Part shown: positions 13,014 to 20,699 of the stretch, one piece after another | Position numbering within the stretch: position 1 is the stretch's first letter | How the letters are laid out: every line of letters starts with the position of its first letter | Assembly: GCA_002702655.1 (NCBI GenBank) | Contig: PABB01000056.1 | Location: forward strand, 222,145-286,144 | Length of the DNA: 64,000 nt | Origin: Planctomycetaceae bacterium | GTDB taxonomy: Bacteria; Planctomycetota; Planctomycetia; Pirellulales; Lacipirellulaceae | Direction of reading: 5' to 3' | The notes under the pieces: generated by a model | Seen by the model: the letters and a program-made list of their open reading frames with translations, nothing else | The model's database searches: none | What the model was told of the DNA's origin: nothing | Translations under genes and position numbers: made by a program

Positions 13014-13642
13014 GTGCGCTCGATGAGCCGCTGCTGCACCGCCGCGAGGATGGCGCGCGCCACGTCGGTTTTGGGACCGGTGACGGCGGCGATCACATCG
13101 CCGTCGCCGGCGAGCACCTCCACGCTGTTTTCGGCGGCGTTCATCGCCTCGACCCCGTTGGAGACCATCAAATCGCAGTGCTTGCGCTGCATTTTGGTGA
13201 TTGCGCGGAACCGGTGGTCTTCGCTTTCCAGCGCGAAGCCGACGACCCAGCGGTCGCCCTTCTCCGCGCCCAGCGTGGCGACGATGTCGTCGGTTTCCTG
13301 CAGTTCCAGCACCAGCGGGGCGCCGGTCTTGGCGATCTTGTGGTCGGCCACGCGCTGCGGTCGGTAGTCGCACGGCGCGGCGGCGCCAATCAGTCCGTCG
13401 CACGCAGCGAATTCGCGCTTGGCCGCTGCGAGCATCTCTTCGGTGGAAATCACCGGAACCACGCGGGCCGCAGCCGGGTAATCGACCTCGACCGGCCCGC
13501 TCACAATGGTCACGTCGTGCCCCAATTCCAGCGCCGCCGCGGCGAGCGCCGCGCCCATTCGCCCGCTGGAAGCGTTGGTCAGATAGCGCACGGGGTCAAT
13601 GTGCTGCCGCGTGGGGCCGGAGGTGATGAGGATGCGGGCCAT
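13010..13642 (-). CDS. coaB: Phosphopantothenoylcysteine synthetase (stand-alone CoaB)
   Basis: This 210-residue protein couples cysteine to phosphopantothenate in coenzyme A synthesis. It opens with ILITSGPTRQHIDPVRYLTN and has the nucleotide-binding ASSGRMG motif, matching the C-terminal half of the usual CoaBC (Dfp) fusion. Its partner CoaC is encoded upstream as a separate protein at 14204-14746, and an unrelated gene lies between them. The stop codon lies inside the tag of the adjacent GTAG hairpin repeat, so repeat insertion may have fixed the C-terminus. Confidence 0.93.
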   Translation of the reverse strand: MARILITSGPTRQHIDPVRYLTNASSGRMGAALAAAALELGHDVTIVSGPVEVDYPAAARVVPVISTEEMLAAAKREFAACDGLIGAAAPCDYRPQRVADHKIAKTGAPLVLELQETDDIVATLGAEKGDRWVVGFALESEDHRFRAITKMQRKHCDLMVSNGVEAMNAAENSVEVLAGDGDVIAAVTGPKTDVARAILAAVQQRLIERT

Positions 13643-13747
13643 GAGTCGAGAAAACCACCTGGGGGCCTATCTGCTCTTACAACACAGGCCGGCGAGCCCG
13701 GTGTATGGCTGCAGGCAGGCCGAGGTAATGGAGATGCGGTTAGTTGT

Positions 13748-14170
13748 TTAGCAATCCGGTGGTTCGTGTGACTTGGCAATCACCTGATCGCGAAAAGCTT
13801 GAAATCGGACCCAGCCAGAATTCGGGTCGCTGCAATGATGGATCCACTCTGGCTGGCTGGTGTCCAGTAGGTACCAGCCTGTCGCGTCACCGAGTCTCAG
13901 AAGCAATGCGACTGCGTCGCCGCCCCCGCGTACGTGCACAGCGATCGAATCACAGGGGTCTGTCTTGCCAACGCTGAACTCGTATGAAAAACCATTGCCA
14001 TCGAAGACTCCCCAAGACGGATCACTCCAGTCAATATTCGGTATGCACTTGTTGATCTTGTCGCGAACTTCATCTTGCGACCCTAGCGGCTGCCAACTCC
14101 ACGATTCTGGCATTTCGTCGACCGGCGGGGGCGGAACTTCCGAGGCAAACACAAAGATGTCCCAACTCAT
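13748..14170 (-). CDS. Conserved hypothetical protein inserted between coaC and coaB
   Basis: This 140-residue protein begins MSWDIFVFASEVPPPPVDEM and contains the segments DWSDPSWGVFDG and SIAVHVRGGGDA. These recall a family of small soluble proteins seen in scattered bacteria, sometimes near toxin-immunity loci, but I cannot assign a function. There is no signal peptide or membrane segment. Base composition looks less GC-rich than its neighbours. It lies 33 bases after coaC and 105 bases before coaB in the same direction, so it is probably co-transcribed. Its position between two genes that are normally fused suggests recent acquisition. Confidence 0.75.
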   Translation of the reverse strand: MSWDIFVFASEVPPPPVDEMPESWSWQPLGSQDEVRDKINKCIPNIDWSDPSWGVFDGNGFSYEFSVGKTDPCDSIAVHVRGGGDAVALLLRLGDATGWYLLDTSQPEWIHHCSDPNSGWVRFQAFRDQVIAKSHEPPDC

Positions 14171-14203
14171 GACAAGTAGTTCTTCCAGCCGATCAGTTCG
14201 CGA

Positions 14204-14746
14204 TCAATCTTCGTGAAGCGAGGTCCGAATCGCCGCGGCAATCTCGGCTGGATCGGCCATGCGGCCCACGCCGCGTTCGCGGCAACTGAGCCAGCCCTCC
14301 TGCGGATCGACGATCGTCACGCCGTCGGCGCGAAGTTGTGCAACATTCCGCTCAACGGCCGGCTTGGCCCACATTTCGCAGTTCATTGCCGGGGCGACGA
14401 TCGGCGTCCCCGTGAACGATAGCCACAGCGTGGAGAGCAGATCGTCGGCGATCCCGTGGGCGGCCTTCGCCAGAAAATCCGCCGTGGCGGGGGCGACGCA
14501 CAGCACCTGCGCCTGGCGGGCCAATTCGATGTGCGGCCCCAGCGGCCAACTGGCCGGCTCGAACGATTGGGTCGCCACGGGTCGCCCGGTCAGCGCGCGA
14601 AACGTCGCCGCGCCGATAAACTCGCCCGCGGCGCGGGTCATGACCACGCTGACGCCCACGCCGGACTGCACCAGATCGCTGACCAGCGCGGCCGTTTTGT
14701 AGGCCGCGATGCCGCCGGTGACGCCGATCACGACTTCAGCAGGCAT
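14204..14746 (-). CDS. coaC: Phosphopantothenoylcysteine decarboxylase (stand-alone CoaC)
   Basis: This 180-residue flavoprotein decarboxylates phosphopantothenoylcysteine to phosphopantetheine. Features include VVIGVTGGIAAYKTAALV, the His in GPHIELARQA, the APATADFLAKAAHG segment, the PAMNCEMW motif (PXMNXXMW) and the active-site Cys in GWLSCRERGVGRM. The start at 14746 is chosen because homology begins there; an upstream in-frame start at 14830 would run into repeat sequence. It belongs to the rpoZ-gmk operon, as dfp does in many bacteria. Confidence 0.94.
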   Translation of the reverse strand: MPAEVVIGVTGGIAAYKTAALVSDLVQSGVGVSVVMTRAAGEFIGAATFRALTGRPVATQSFEPASWPLGPHIELARQAQVLCVAPATADFLAKAAHGIADDLLSTLWLSFTGTPIVAPAMNCEMWAKPAVERNVAQLRADGVTIVDPQEGWLSCRERGVGRMADPAEIAAAIRTSLHED

Positions 14747-14764
14747 AGGTGCAAGGAAATGATG

Positions 14765-14852
14765 CGTGGGAGGACGAGGCTCTGCCGAGCCTCGGCTGAA
14801 AAGGCGGCAAGAGTCGATGACGCCGCGCACGGCTCACAGAGCCGTGGCACGC
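14765..14852. repeat. Diverged paired hairpin repeat between rpoZ and coaC
   Basis: A left hairpin (14775-14794: cgaggctc, loop tgcc, gagcctcg) is paired with a right arm (14828-14852) that matches the right arm of the 47227-47303 element exactly: hairpin cacggctc/gagccgtg followed by gcacgc. The two halves belong to different variants, so this looks like a hybrid or decayed copy. It lies inside the operon, within the 141-base gap between two same-direction genes. Confidence 0.65.
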
Positions 14853-14887
14853 GGGCAACCAACTCATAGCTAACTGCTTGCAGCTTC

Positions 14888-15157
14888 CTACAGCGCCGAC
14901 AGATCCAACTCCGGCGGGCCGCCCGCGGCGTCGTCGCTGTCTTCGGCCGAGATGCGCACCTGGGCGTCGGCGTCCAGGAAGATCTTGTCCTGCAAGATCT
15001 CCGCCACGACGACATCCATCTTTTCCTTCGAGTCGACGTCCACCAGCGGTCGCGCGCCGGCGTTCAGCGCAGCCAGCCGCTTTTGGATCAGCGTCGACAG
15101 CTTGAACCGGCCGCCGACCTTGTTGACGATTTCTTCTTCCTTCAGGGCATCGATCAT
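14888..15157 (-). CDS. rpoZ: RNA polymerase omega subunit
   Basis: This 89-residue protein matches the planctomycete form of the omega subunit, which helps assemble RNA polymerase. It has EEEIVNKVGGRFKLSTLIQKR followed by an Arg-Pro-Leu-Val-Asp-Val segment and an acidic C-terminus, somewhat longer than the E. coli core. The call rests on both sequence and location: it starts 6 bases after gmk, the usual neighbour of rpoZ. Confidence 0.85.
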   Translation of the reverse strand: MIDALKEEEIVNKVGGRFKLSTLIQKRLAALNAGARPLVDVDSKEKMDVVVAEILQDKIFLDADAQVRISAEDSDDAAGGPPELDLSAL

Positions 15158-15163
15158 GAGTTT

Positions 15164-15748
15164 TTAAGCCTCTAGGCCTCGGCTGCGCAAAATTTCGCAA
15201 ATGTCCCGCACCGCTTCGGGCACGGTGACGTTGACTACCTGATATTCGTAGCGATCGGCCAACTGCAGTTCGTGGCGGGCGACCGCTAAGCGGCGTTGGA
15301 TGGCGTCTTCGCTGTCGGTTTGCCGGCTTCGCAGGCGTCGCTCAAGCTCGGCGAGCGACTCCGGCCGGATAAAGATGGTCACCGCCTCGGCGAACTGGCG
15401 GACCACGTCGGCGGCGCCGTCGACGTCAATCTCTAACAGTACCCACTTGCCCCCGGCGAGGCTAGACCTGACCTCGTCCCACAGCGTGCCGTACCAGTGC
15501 CCGCGGCCGAAAACCTCGATGCATTCGAGAAACTCGCCCGCCTCGCGGCGACGGCGGAATTCCGCATCGCTGAGGAAATGATAGTCGACCCCGTCCCGTT
15601 CGCCGGGCCGCGGCGGCCGGGTGGTCGCCGACACGCTGAGCTTGACCCGCCCGCCGCACTCGGCCAACACCTCGCGCACCACCGTGCTCTTGCCCACGCC
15701 GGAGGGGCCGGAGACGACGACGAGTTTGCCGGGCTTGGCGGATGACAT
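15164..15748 (-). CDS. gmk: Guanylate kinase
   Basis: This 194-residue enzyme phosphorylates GMP to GDP. The P-loop is SGPSGVGKST near the N-terminus. The GMP-binding region reads SVSATTRPPRPGERDGVDYHF, and EIDVDGA follows. The start at 15748 (MSSAKPGK) is preferred over an in-frame start at 15847 because the extra N-terminus is encoded by a dispersed repeat (15759-15793). The yicC-gmk-rpoZ order is common in bacteria. Confidence 0.96.
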   Translation of the reverse strand: MSSAKPGKLVVVSGPSGVGKSTVVREVLAECGGRVKLSVSATTRPPRPGERDGVDYHFLSDAEFRRRREAGEFLECIEVFGRGHWYGTLWDEVRSSLAGGKWVLLEIDVDGAADVVRQFAEAVTIFIRPESLAELERRLRSRQTDSEDAIQRRLAVARHELQLADRYEYQVVNVTVPEAVRDICEILRSRGLEA

Positions 15749-15758
15749 CGCGAAATTC

Positions 15759-15915
15759 TTCACCACGGAGGACACGGAGAGCACAGAGAAAGGGGGAAGG
15801 ATGCGACGCTTTGGATGATCAGTGTCACGATGGCTCGAATCTGCCATTTTCGCGCGTCACTCCGCATTCCGTATCTCTGACGTTCCTCCGTGTTCTCTGT
15901 GACCTCTGTGGTGAG
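15759..15915. repeat. Inverted pair of accaCGGAGGacac-type repeats
   Basis: A 35-base copy at 15759-15793 (starting ttcaccacggagg) and an oppositely oriented copy at 15883-15915 (ending acctctgtggtgag) form an imperfect inverted pair. Such ttcaccacagagg-type sequences are, from memory, common between planctomycete genes. The pair fills the gap between yicC and gmk. Confidence 0.6.
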
Positions 15916-15934
15916 ATAAGTCTGGCTGCTAGTC

Positions 15935-16822
15935 CTATTCCACGTTCTGAATCTGTTCGCGAATCCGCTCCAGAGCCGTCTTGATTTCGACGACCTGCAC
16001 GGTGATTTCCGCGTCGTTCGCCTTCGAGCCGATCGTGTTCGTCTCGCGGCCCATTTCCTGGCAGATGAATTCCAGGCGTCGGCCGACGCTGTCGGAGTCC
16101 TGCAGCGCGTCGGCGAACTGCTGCAGGTGGCTCCGCAGCCGCACGATCTCCTCGGTGATGTCCGACCGATCGACGAACAGACACACTTCGCGCACCAGGT
16201 CGGCGGCCGAGACCGTCGCGCCCGTGGGGGCGAGCGCCTCGTTAACCCGCTCCAGCAGTCGCTCTCGGTAGCTCTCGGCCACTTGGGGCGCCCGAGCCTC
16301 GACTTGTTTCAGGCTGTCGGAGACGACCTCGCATTGTGCGGTGAGGTCTTTGGCCAAGGCCGCGCCCTCGGCGGCGCGCATCTCGGTCAGGCTGTTCAGC
16401 GCTTCGCCGAGCGTCGACTCGATCAACGGCCACACGGCATCAGGGGCGTGGGCGTCAGTGGAGGCTTCCTCGACCACTCCGGGCAACTGAGCGAGCGGCT
16501 CAAGTCGCAGCCGTTCGTCCAGGTCGCGACCGGCCGCGACGCGCTGCAACTGGTCCAGGTAGGTTGTCAGCACGTCGGCGTTGATGCGGTAATCGTCCGC
16601 CGCGCTGAGCCGCCGCACGCGCACGTTCGCGTAGACGGTGCCGCGGCGAATCGTCTGCCGCAGGAGGCTCTCGATCTTGGCGTCGAGCGACCCGTAGCCC
16701 TCGGAGGTGCGCAGATTGACCTTCAGGTGGCGGCTGTTAATCGTCCGCACCTCGACGCTGACGGAGTGATCGCCTTGCTCCTGCCGCGCGTCGCCGAAAC
16801 CAGTCATGCTCAACAGGGGCAT
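15935..16822 (-). CDS. yicC: YicC family endoribonuclease
   Basis: This 295-residue protein opens with MTGFGDARQ (after a four-residue lead) and has SVEVRTINSRHLKVNLR, both YicC hallmarks. The C-terminal half contains a helix-rich region and the DUF1732 segment EFICQEMGRETNTIGSKAND. E. coli YicC is an endoribonuclease linked to sRNA turnover. The start at 16822 gives the expected N-terminus; the longer frame back to 16972 lacks homology. It heads the yicC-gmk-rpoZ cluster, 43 bases after secG. Confidence 0.93.
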   Translation of the reverse strand: MPLLSMTGFGDARQEQGDHSVSVEVRTINSRHLKVNLRTSEGYGSLDAKIESLLRQTIRRGTVYANVRVRRLSAADDYRINADVLTTYLDQLQRVAAGRDLDERLRLEPLAQLPGVVEEASTDAHAPDAVWPLIESTLGEALNSLTEMRAAEGAALAKDLTAQCEVVSDSLKQVEARAPQVAESYRERLLERVNEALAPTGATVSAADLVREVCLFVDRSDITEEIVRLRSHLQQFADALQDSDSVGRRLEFICQEMGRETNTIGSKANDAEITVQVVEIKTALERIREQIQNVE

Positions 16823-16865
16823 CGGCGACTCCCGGCGGGGCGTTGCTGGCGGGGCGGCTGGGGGA

Positions 16866-17339
16866 TCACTCACCCGAAGAGGGCTCCTCGGCATCCGCCG
16901 CGTCGGCGTCGTCGCTGCTCGCCTCAGCGGATTCGCCGGAAGCGTCGGCCGCCTCGTCGGACGCATCGCCACTCGCGCCGGCCGCTGCTTCGTCCTCGGC
17001 GCCGCTGCTCAAGCCAAGTTCGCCGGCGGCGGTGTCGCTGGCCGCGGCGGCTCCGCCCATGCTGTCGTCGAGCTGGCTGGCCATGCTGCCGCCGTTGTAC
17101 CACGCGGCAAAGATGCACAGAGCGATCCACACGCACGCCGTGATGGCGGTGATCCGCGTGAACACGTCGCCCGCCTTGGCGCCAAACGCGCTGGAGCCGC
17201 CCATGCCGCCCAGGGCGCCGGCCAACCCGCCGCCCCGGCCGCGCTGCACGAGAACCAACAGGATCATGAACACGGCCATCACGGCCAACGCTGCACTGAG
17301 CAGGCTAGTCACGACGTTGCCGAAGATGGGAACAATCAC
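16866..17339 (-). CDS. secG: Preprotein translocase subunit SecG with long acidic tail
   Basis: The first 80 or so residues are a normal SecG: a transmembrane helix, the [18 protein letters not shown] loop, [19 protein letters not shown] and a second helix. The protein joins SecY and SecE in the inner-membrane translocon. It is 157 residues long; the extra C-terminal 60 are Ala/Ser/Asp/Glu-rich and probably disordered. The gene sits between tpiA and yicC, and a tpiA-secG pairing is common. Confidence 0.92.
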   Translation of the reverse strand: MIVPIFGNVVTSLLSAALAVMAVFMILLVLVQRGRGGGLAGALGGMGGSSAFGAKAGDVFTRITAITACVWIALCIFAAWYNGGSMASQLDDSMGGAAAASDTAAGELGLSSGAEDEAAAGASGDASDEAADASGESAEASSDDADAADAEEPSSGE

Positions 17340-17398
17340 GTGGAAACTCCGTTTGACGCTCAGGGGATTGCGGCGGCAGCCGCCGGCCAGGGTCCGAT

Positions 17399-18166
17399 TT
17401 ACTTCGACAGCTCGACGCCGGCCTTGGCGATCGCCACGAAGTCGGCCGCCTTGAGGCTGGCGCCGCCGATCAGGGCGCCGTCGACATCATCCTGGCCGAG
17501 CAGTTCCGTGGCGTTGTCCGGTTTGACGCTGCCGCCGTACAGGATTCGCACTGCCTCGGCCGTCGCGGCATTGTAACGCTCGGCAATCAGCTTGCGAAGG
17601 TCGGCATGCACCTCTTCGGCCTGCTCGGGGGTGGCTACTTTGCCGGTGCCGATGGCCCAAACCGGCTCGTAGGCGATGACCGTGCCGGCGACCTGCTCGG
17701 CGGTCAGCCCGGCCAGCGAGCCGTCGAACTGAGTTTGAATGACCTCGGCGGTCTTGCCGGCTTCCCGCTCTTCCAGCAGTTCTCCGACGCATACCACGGG
17801 GATCAGCCCGGCGGCCAGCGCGGCCTTGGTCTTTTTGTTGATATCTTCGTCCGTCTCGCCCAGGATGTGGCGCCGTTCGCTGTGGCCGAGGATCACGTGC
17901 GTGCAGCCGACGTCCTTGAGCATGTCGGCGGACACTTCGCCAGTGAAGGCGCCGGACGCTTCGTGGTACATGTTCTGGGCGCCCAGGGCCACATTGGCGT
18001 CGCCGATCGCGGCCTTCACGCCGGCCAGGTAGACGCTGGGCGGGCAGACCAGCAGGTCCACGGCCGACAGCTCGCCGGCCTGGGCGGCCACGGCGCCGGC
18101 CAGCTCGGCCCCGCTGGCGGCGGTCGTGTTCATCTTCCAGTTGCCGGCGATCAGAAACTTACGCAT
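17399..18166 (-). CDS. tpiA: Triosephosphate isomerase
   Basis: This 255-residue glycolytic enzyme interconverts dihydroxyacetone phosphate and glyceraldehyde 3-phosphate. It has the substrate-binding Lys in AGNWKMN, the catalytic His in ILGHSERR, the catalytic Glu in [12 protein letters not shown] and the phosphate-binding YGGSVK. The start at 18166 fits the [12 protein letters not shown]-terminus, with GAGG upstream. It lies between aroF and secG in the same direction. Confidence 0.98.
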   Translation of the reverse strand: MRKFLIAGNWKMNTTAASGAELAGAVAAQAGELSAVDLLVCPPSVYLAGVKAAIGDANVALGAQNMYHEASGAFTGEVSADMLKDVGCTHVILGHSERRHILGETDEDINKKTKAALAAGLIPVVCVGELLEEREAGKTAEVIQTQFDGSLAGLTAEQVAGTVIAYEPVWAIGTGKVATPEQAEEVHADLRKLIAERYNAATAEAVRILYGGSVKPDNATELLGQDDVDGALIGGASLKAADFVAIAKAGVELSK

Positions 18167-18265
18167 TGGGAATCCTCGCAATTCGAATCGGGCTCGCATC
18201 GCAGCAAGCCGTGTTGAGTTTCAGCGGTCGATCGGGTGGCAAGATTGGCAAGATGTCGTGGAAAG

Positions 18266-19279
18266 CTAGAACGAAGTCCCCACCGCAGCGGCGACTTTGC
18301 GGATCTGCTCGGCCAGTTCTGCGTACTGCGGCGGGAGCAGCGCCTGCGGGCCGTCGCTGAGCGCTTCCTCGGGCCGGTCGTGCACTTCGATGTGCACGCC
18401 ATCGGCCCCCGCGGCGACGCCCGCGAGCGCGCAGGCGGGGATCAACTCGGGCCGGCCCGTGGCATGGCTGGGGTCGACGATCACCGGCAGGTGCGACAGC
18501 TCGTGCACCTGCGGCACGGCCGCCACGTCGAACAAATTGCGGGTCGCCGGGTCGAAGCTCTTGATCCCCCGCTCGCAGAGAACCACGTTGGTGTTGCCCT
18601 GGGCGATCACGTACTCCGCGCTCATCAACCAGTCTTTGATCGTGGCGCTCATGCCTCGCTTCAGCAGCACCGGCTTGTTCGTCCTGCCGACCTCGGTCAG
18701 CAGCACGAAGTTCTGCATGTTGCGGGCGCCCAGCTGGAGCATGTCCGCGTACTCGCACGCCAGCTCCACGTGTCGCGGGTCGACGACCTCGGTCACGACC
18801 GGCACGCCGTACTTGTCGCCGACGCTGCGAAGGATCTGCAGACCCTCCTCGCCCAAACCCTGGAACGAATAGGGGCTGGTCCGCGGCTTGAAGGCGCCGC
18901 CGCGGAGGATGTTGGCTCCCGCGGGCACCACGGCCTTGGCGATGGCGTCCAGCCGCTCGGCCGATTCCACGGCGCACGGGCCGGCAATCATGCCCAGGCG
19001 GCCGCCGCCGATCTTCGTCTTGCCCACTTCGACAATCGTGGGCTGCGGGTGGGCTTCGCGACTGGCCAGCTTGTACGCCGGCATGACCGGGACCACCTGG
19101 GCGACGCCCGCGATGGCTTCCAGCTGCGGCGGCACGATCTTGGTTTCGTCGCCGATGACCCCAATCACCGTGCGATACGTGCCGCGGCTGAGGTGGGCGG
19201 ACAGGCCGAGGGCCTCGACCCGCTCGACGACGTGCTCGACCTGCTCGTCGGTGGCGTGCTCTCTCAGGATGATGATCAT
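18266..19279 (-). CDS. aroF: 3-deoxy-7-phosphoheptulonate synthase (DAHP synthase, type I-beta)
   Basis: This 337-residue protein catalyses the first step of the shikimate pathway, joining phosphoenolpyruvate and erythrose 4-phosphate. An N-terminal regulatory domain of about 80 residues ([20 protein letters not shown]) precedes the barrel. The barrel has [42 protein letters not shown] and DPSHATGR. This form resembles the Thermotoga/Bacillus type. The same-direction neighbours tpiA and secG follow after about 100 bases. Confidence 0.95.
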   Translation of the reverse strand: MIIILREHATDEQVEHVVERVEALGLSAHLSRGTYRTVIGVIGDETKIVPPQLEAIAGVAQVVPVMPAYKLASREAHPQPTIVEVGKTKIGGGRLGMIAGPCAVESAERLDAIAKAVVPAGANILRGGAFKPRTSPYSFQGLGEEGLQILRSVGDKYGVPVVTEVVDPRHVELACEYADMLQLGARNMQNFVLLTEVGRTNKPVLLKRGMSATIKDWLMSAEYVIAQGNTNVVLCERGIKSFDPATRNLFDVAAVPQVHELSHLPVIVDPSHATGRPELIPACALAGVAAGADGVHIEVHDRPEEALSDGPQALLPPQYAELAEQIRKVAAAVGTSF

Positions 19280-19482
19280 GGCAGGTGCGGCAACTCGGCG
19301 GGCGGCGATGCGATCGCGGGGCGCCCAGTCAGGGACAGACGGGATGAAAGAATCCCCCAGTGTACCCGACCTGCGGCGGGTGGGAATCCCCGGCGCCGGC
19401 CGGAAAACGGGGCGATTTTGACCCGGAGAACCGGGGGAGAGACGCAGATGACGTCGTGACCGCTGCCGCCGGACGGGCGACG

Positions 19483-20400
19483 CTAGTTCCGACCCGTTTG
19501 CGAACTGTAGGTGCTCTCGAAGATTTTGTCCGCGTTGGCCGTTTCGAAGCCGTCGCGGCGATGCTGGCGGCGGATTTCGTTCCGGGGCAGGCTGGCGAAC
19601 TCCGGCAGCACGCGGCGTTCGGCAAATTCGACGTACGAACCGCTGATGCGATGCGTCTCCGTGCCGCCCGCAGGCGTCGCGAACTCGGCGTCGACCATCT
19701 CAGCGACCGTGGAGCTTTGGATCAGCAGGCCGTCGCCGCTGGTCTTCGCCTCGCCGCCGCTGTCGTTCAGCTTCACCCCGATGCTCTTGAGGAACTCGTT
19801 GTACGCGGCGATCGTGTCGACGCCGGCGGGGAGGTTGTGCACGCTGACCGTAAAGTGGTTCAGGTAGTACCGGTTGTAGATCACCCACGCGGCGTACTCG
19901 CTCTCCTCGGCCAGTCGCTGGTAATCCGCCCAGGTGGGGGTGCGCCACAACGGCGTGTGCAGAAAGGCGTCGACCGCCGCGCCGTCGTCCAAGTTTAAGG
20001 CGTCCACCGGATCGCTGGTCACCTCGTCGGTGTAGCTGGTGATGATCTGCTGGGCCTCTTCCGTCAGGTCGCCGACGCGCAGTTCGCTGATGAAGATCCG
20101 CGGGTACGTCGCCGCGGGGGGCGCATACCAGTGCGCGTCAAGCTTCTTGCCGGGAAAATCGAAACGGTCGCGGCGCTCGTATCCGTAGTGCAGAAAGATC
20201 TTTTCCAGCGATGCGATGCCCAGTTGCGGCACGCCCATCGTGCGAAACGCAATGTGGTCGTTCTCGATGTCATCGGCCGACGCCACATAGCCCGCGTCGA
20301 CCATCGCGCGGATCACCTTATCCACGTCGGGCACGCGTTGGCGGTAGCGGCTCATCAGGCCGTGCATCACAAAATCGAGCGCTTCGGCGGCGGCAGTCAT
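19483..20400 (-). CDS. DUF1338 protein, 2-oxoadipate dioxygenase/decarboxylase-like
   Basis: This 305-residue protein matches the DUF1338 family, whose characterised member HglS converts 2-oxoadipate to 2-hydroxyglutarate in lysine breakdown. Likely metal ligands are the His in ENDHIAFRT, a His in [12 protein letters not shown] and the Glu in [13 protein letters not shown], all conserved positions of the family. No other lysine-catabolism gene is nearby, so the substrate is uncertain. There is no signal peptide. A repeat-rich region lies immediately upstream. Confidence 0.82.
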   Translation of the reverse strand: MTAAAEALDFVMHGLMSRYRQRVPDVDKVIRAMVDAGYVASADDIENDHIAFRTMGVPQLGIASLEKIFLHYGYERRDRFDFPGKKLDAHWYAPPAATYPRIFISELRVGDLTEEAQQIITSYTDEVTSDPVDALNLDDGAAVDAFLHTPLWRTPTWADYQRLAEESEYAAWVIYNRYYLNHFTVSVHNLPAGVDTIAAYNEFLKSIGVKLNDSGGEAKTSGDGLLIQSSTVAEMVDAEFATPAGGTETHRISGSYVEFAERRVLPEFASLPRNEIRRQHRRDGFETANADKIFESTYSSQTGRN

Positions 20401-20468
20401 GGCGACCTTACCTTCTGAGATCGAACGGAAGAAAAACGAAGAACGTCGGGGGCCCGAAGATTAAGCGT

Positions 20469-20602
20469 GTGCCACTGCTGGCTCGTCCAGCAGTGGGCGC
20501 CTGGCGCCAAGTTCGCACTGCTGGACGAGCCAGCAGCGGCACGTACCTGTATCCGGCAGTGGCACGTACCTGTATCCAGCAGTGGCACGTACCTGCATGC
20601 AA
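20469..20602. repeat. GTGC-tagged paired hairpin plus 3 x 23-bp tandem repeat
   Basis: Two 27-base arms (20469-20495 and 20516-20542) are inverted copies with one mismatch, separated by 20 bases. Each arm is a hairpin (stem cactgctgg/ccagcagtg) with an outer gtgc tag. Overlapping the right arm, three tandem 23-base units run from 20534 to 20602; the units share the core ggcacgtacctgtatcc, with differences in the third copy. The same element recurs at 24970. Confidence 0.85.
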
Positions 20603-20699
20603 TTGTATCGCGCACCGCTCGCGCAAAAGAGGCGGCGGACCGCTTCCCGAGGGAAACGACCCGCCGCTGAATTGTCGATAACGCGCGTTGCCCGCGGGT

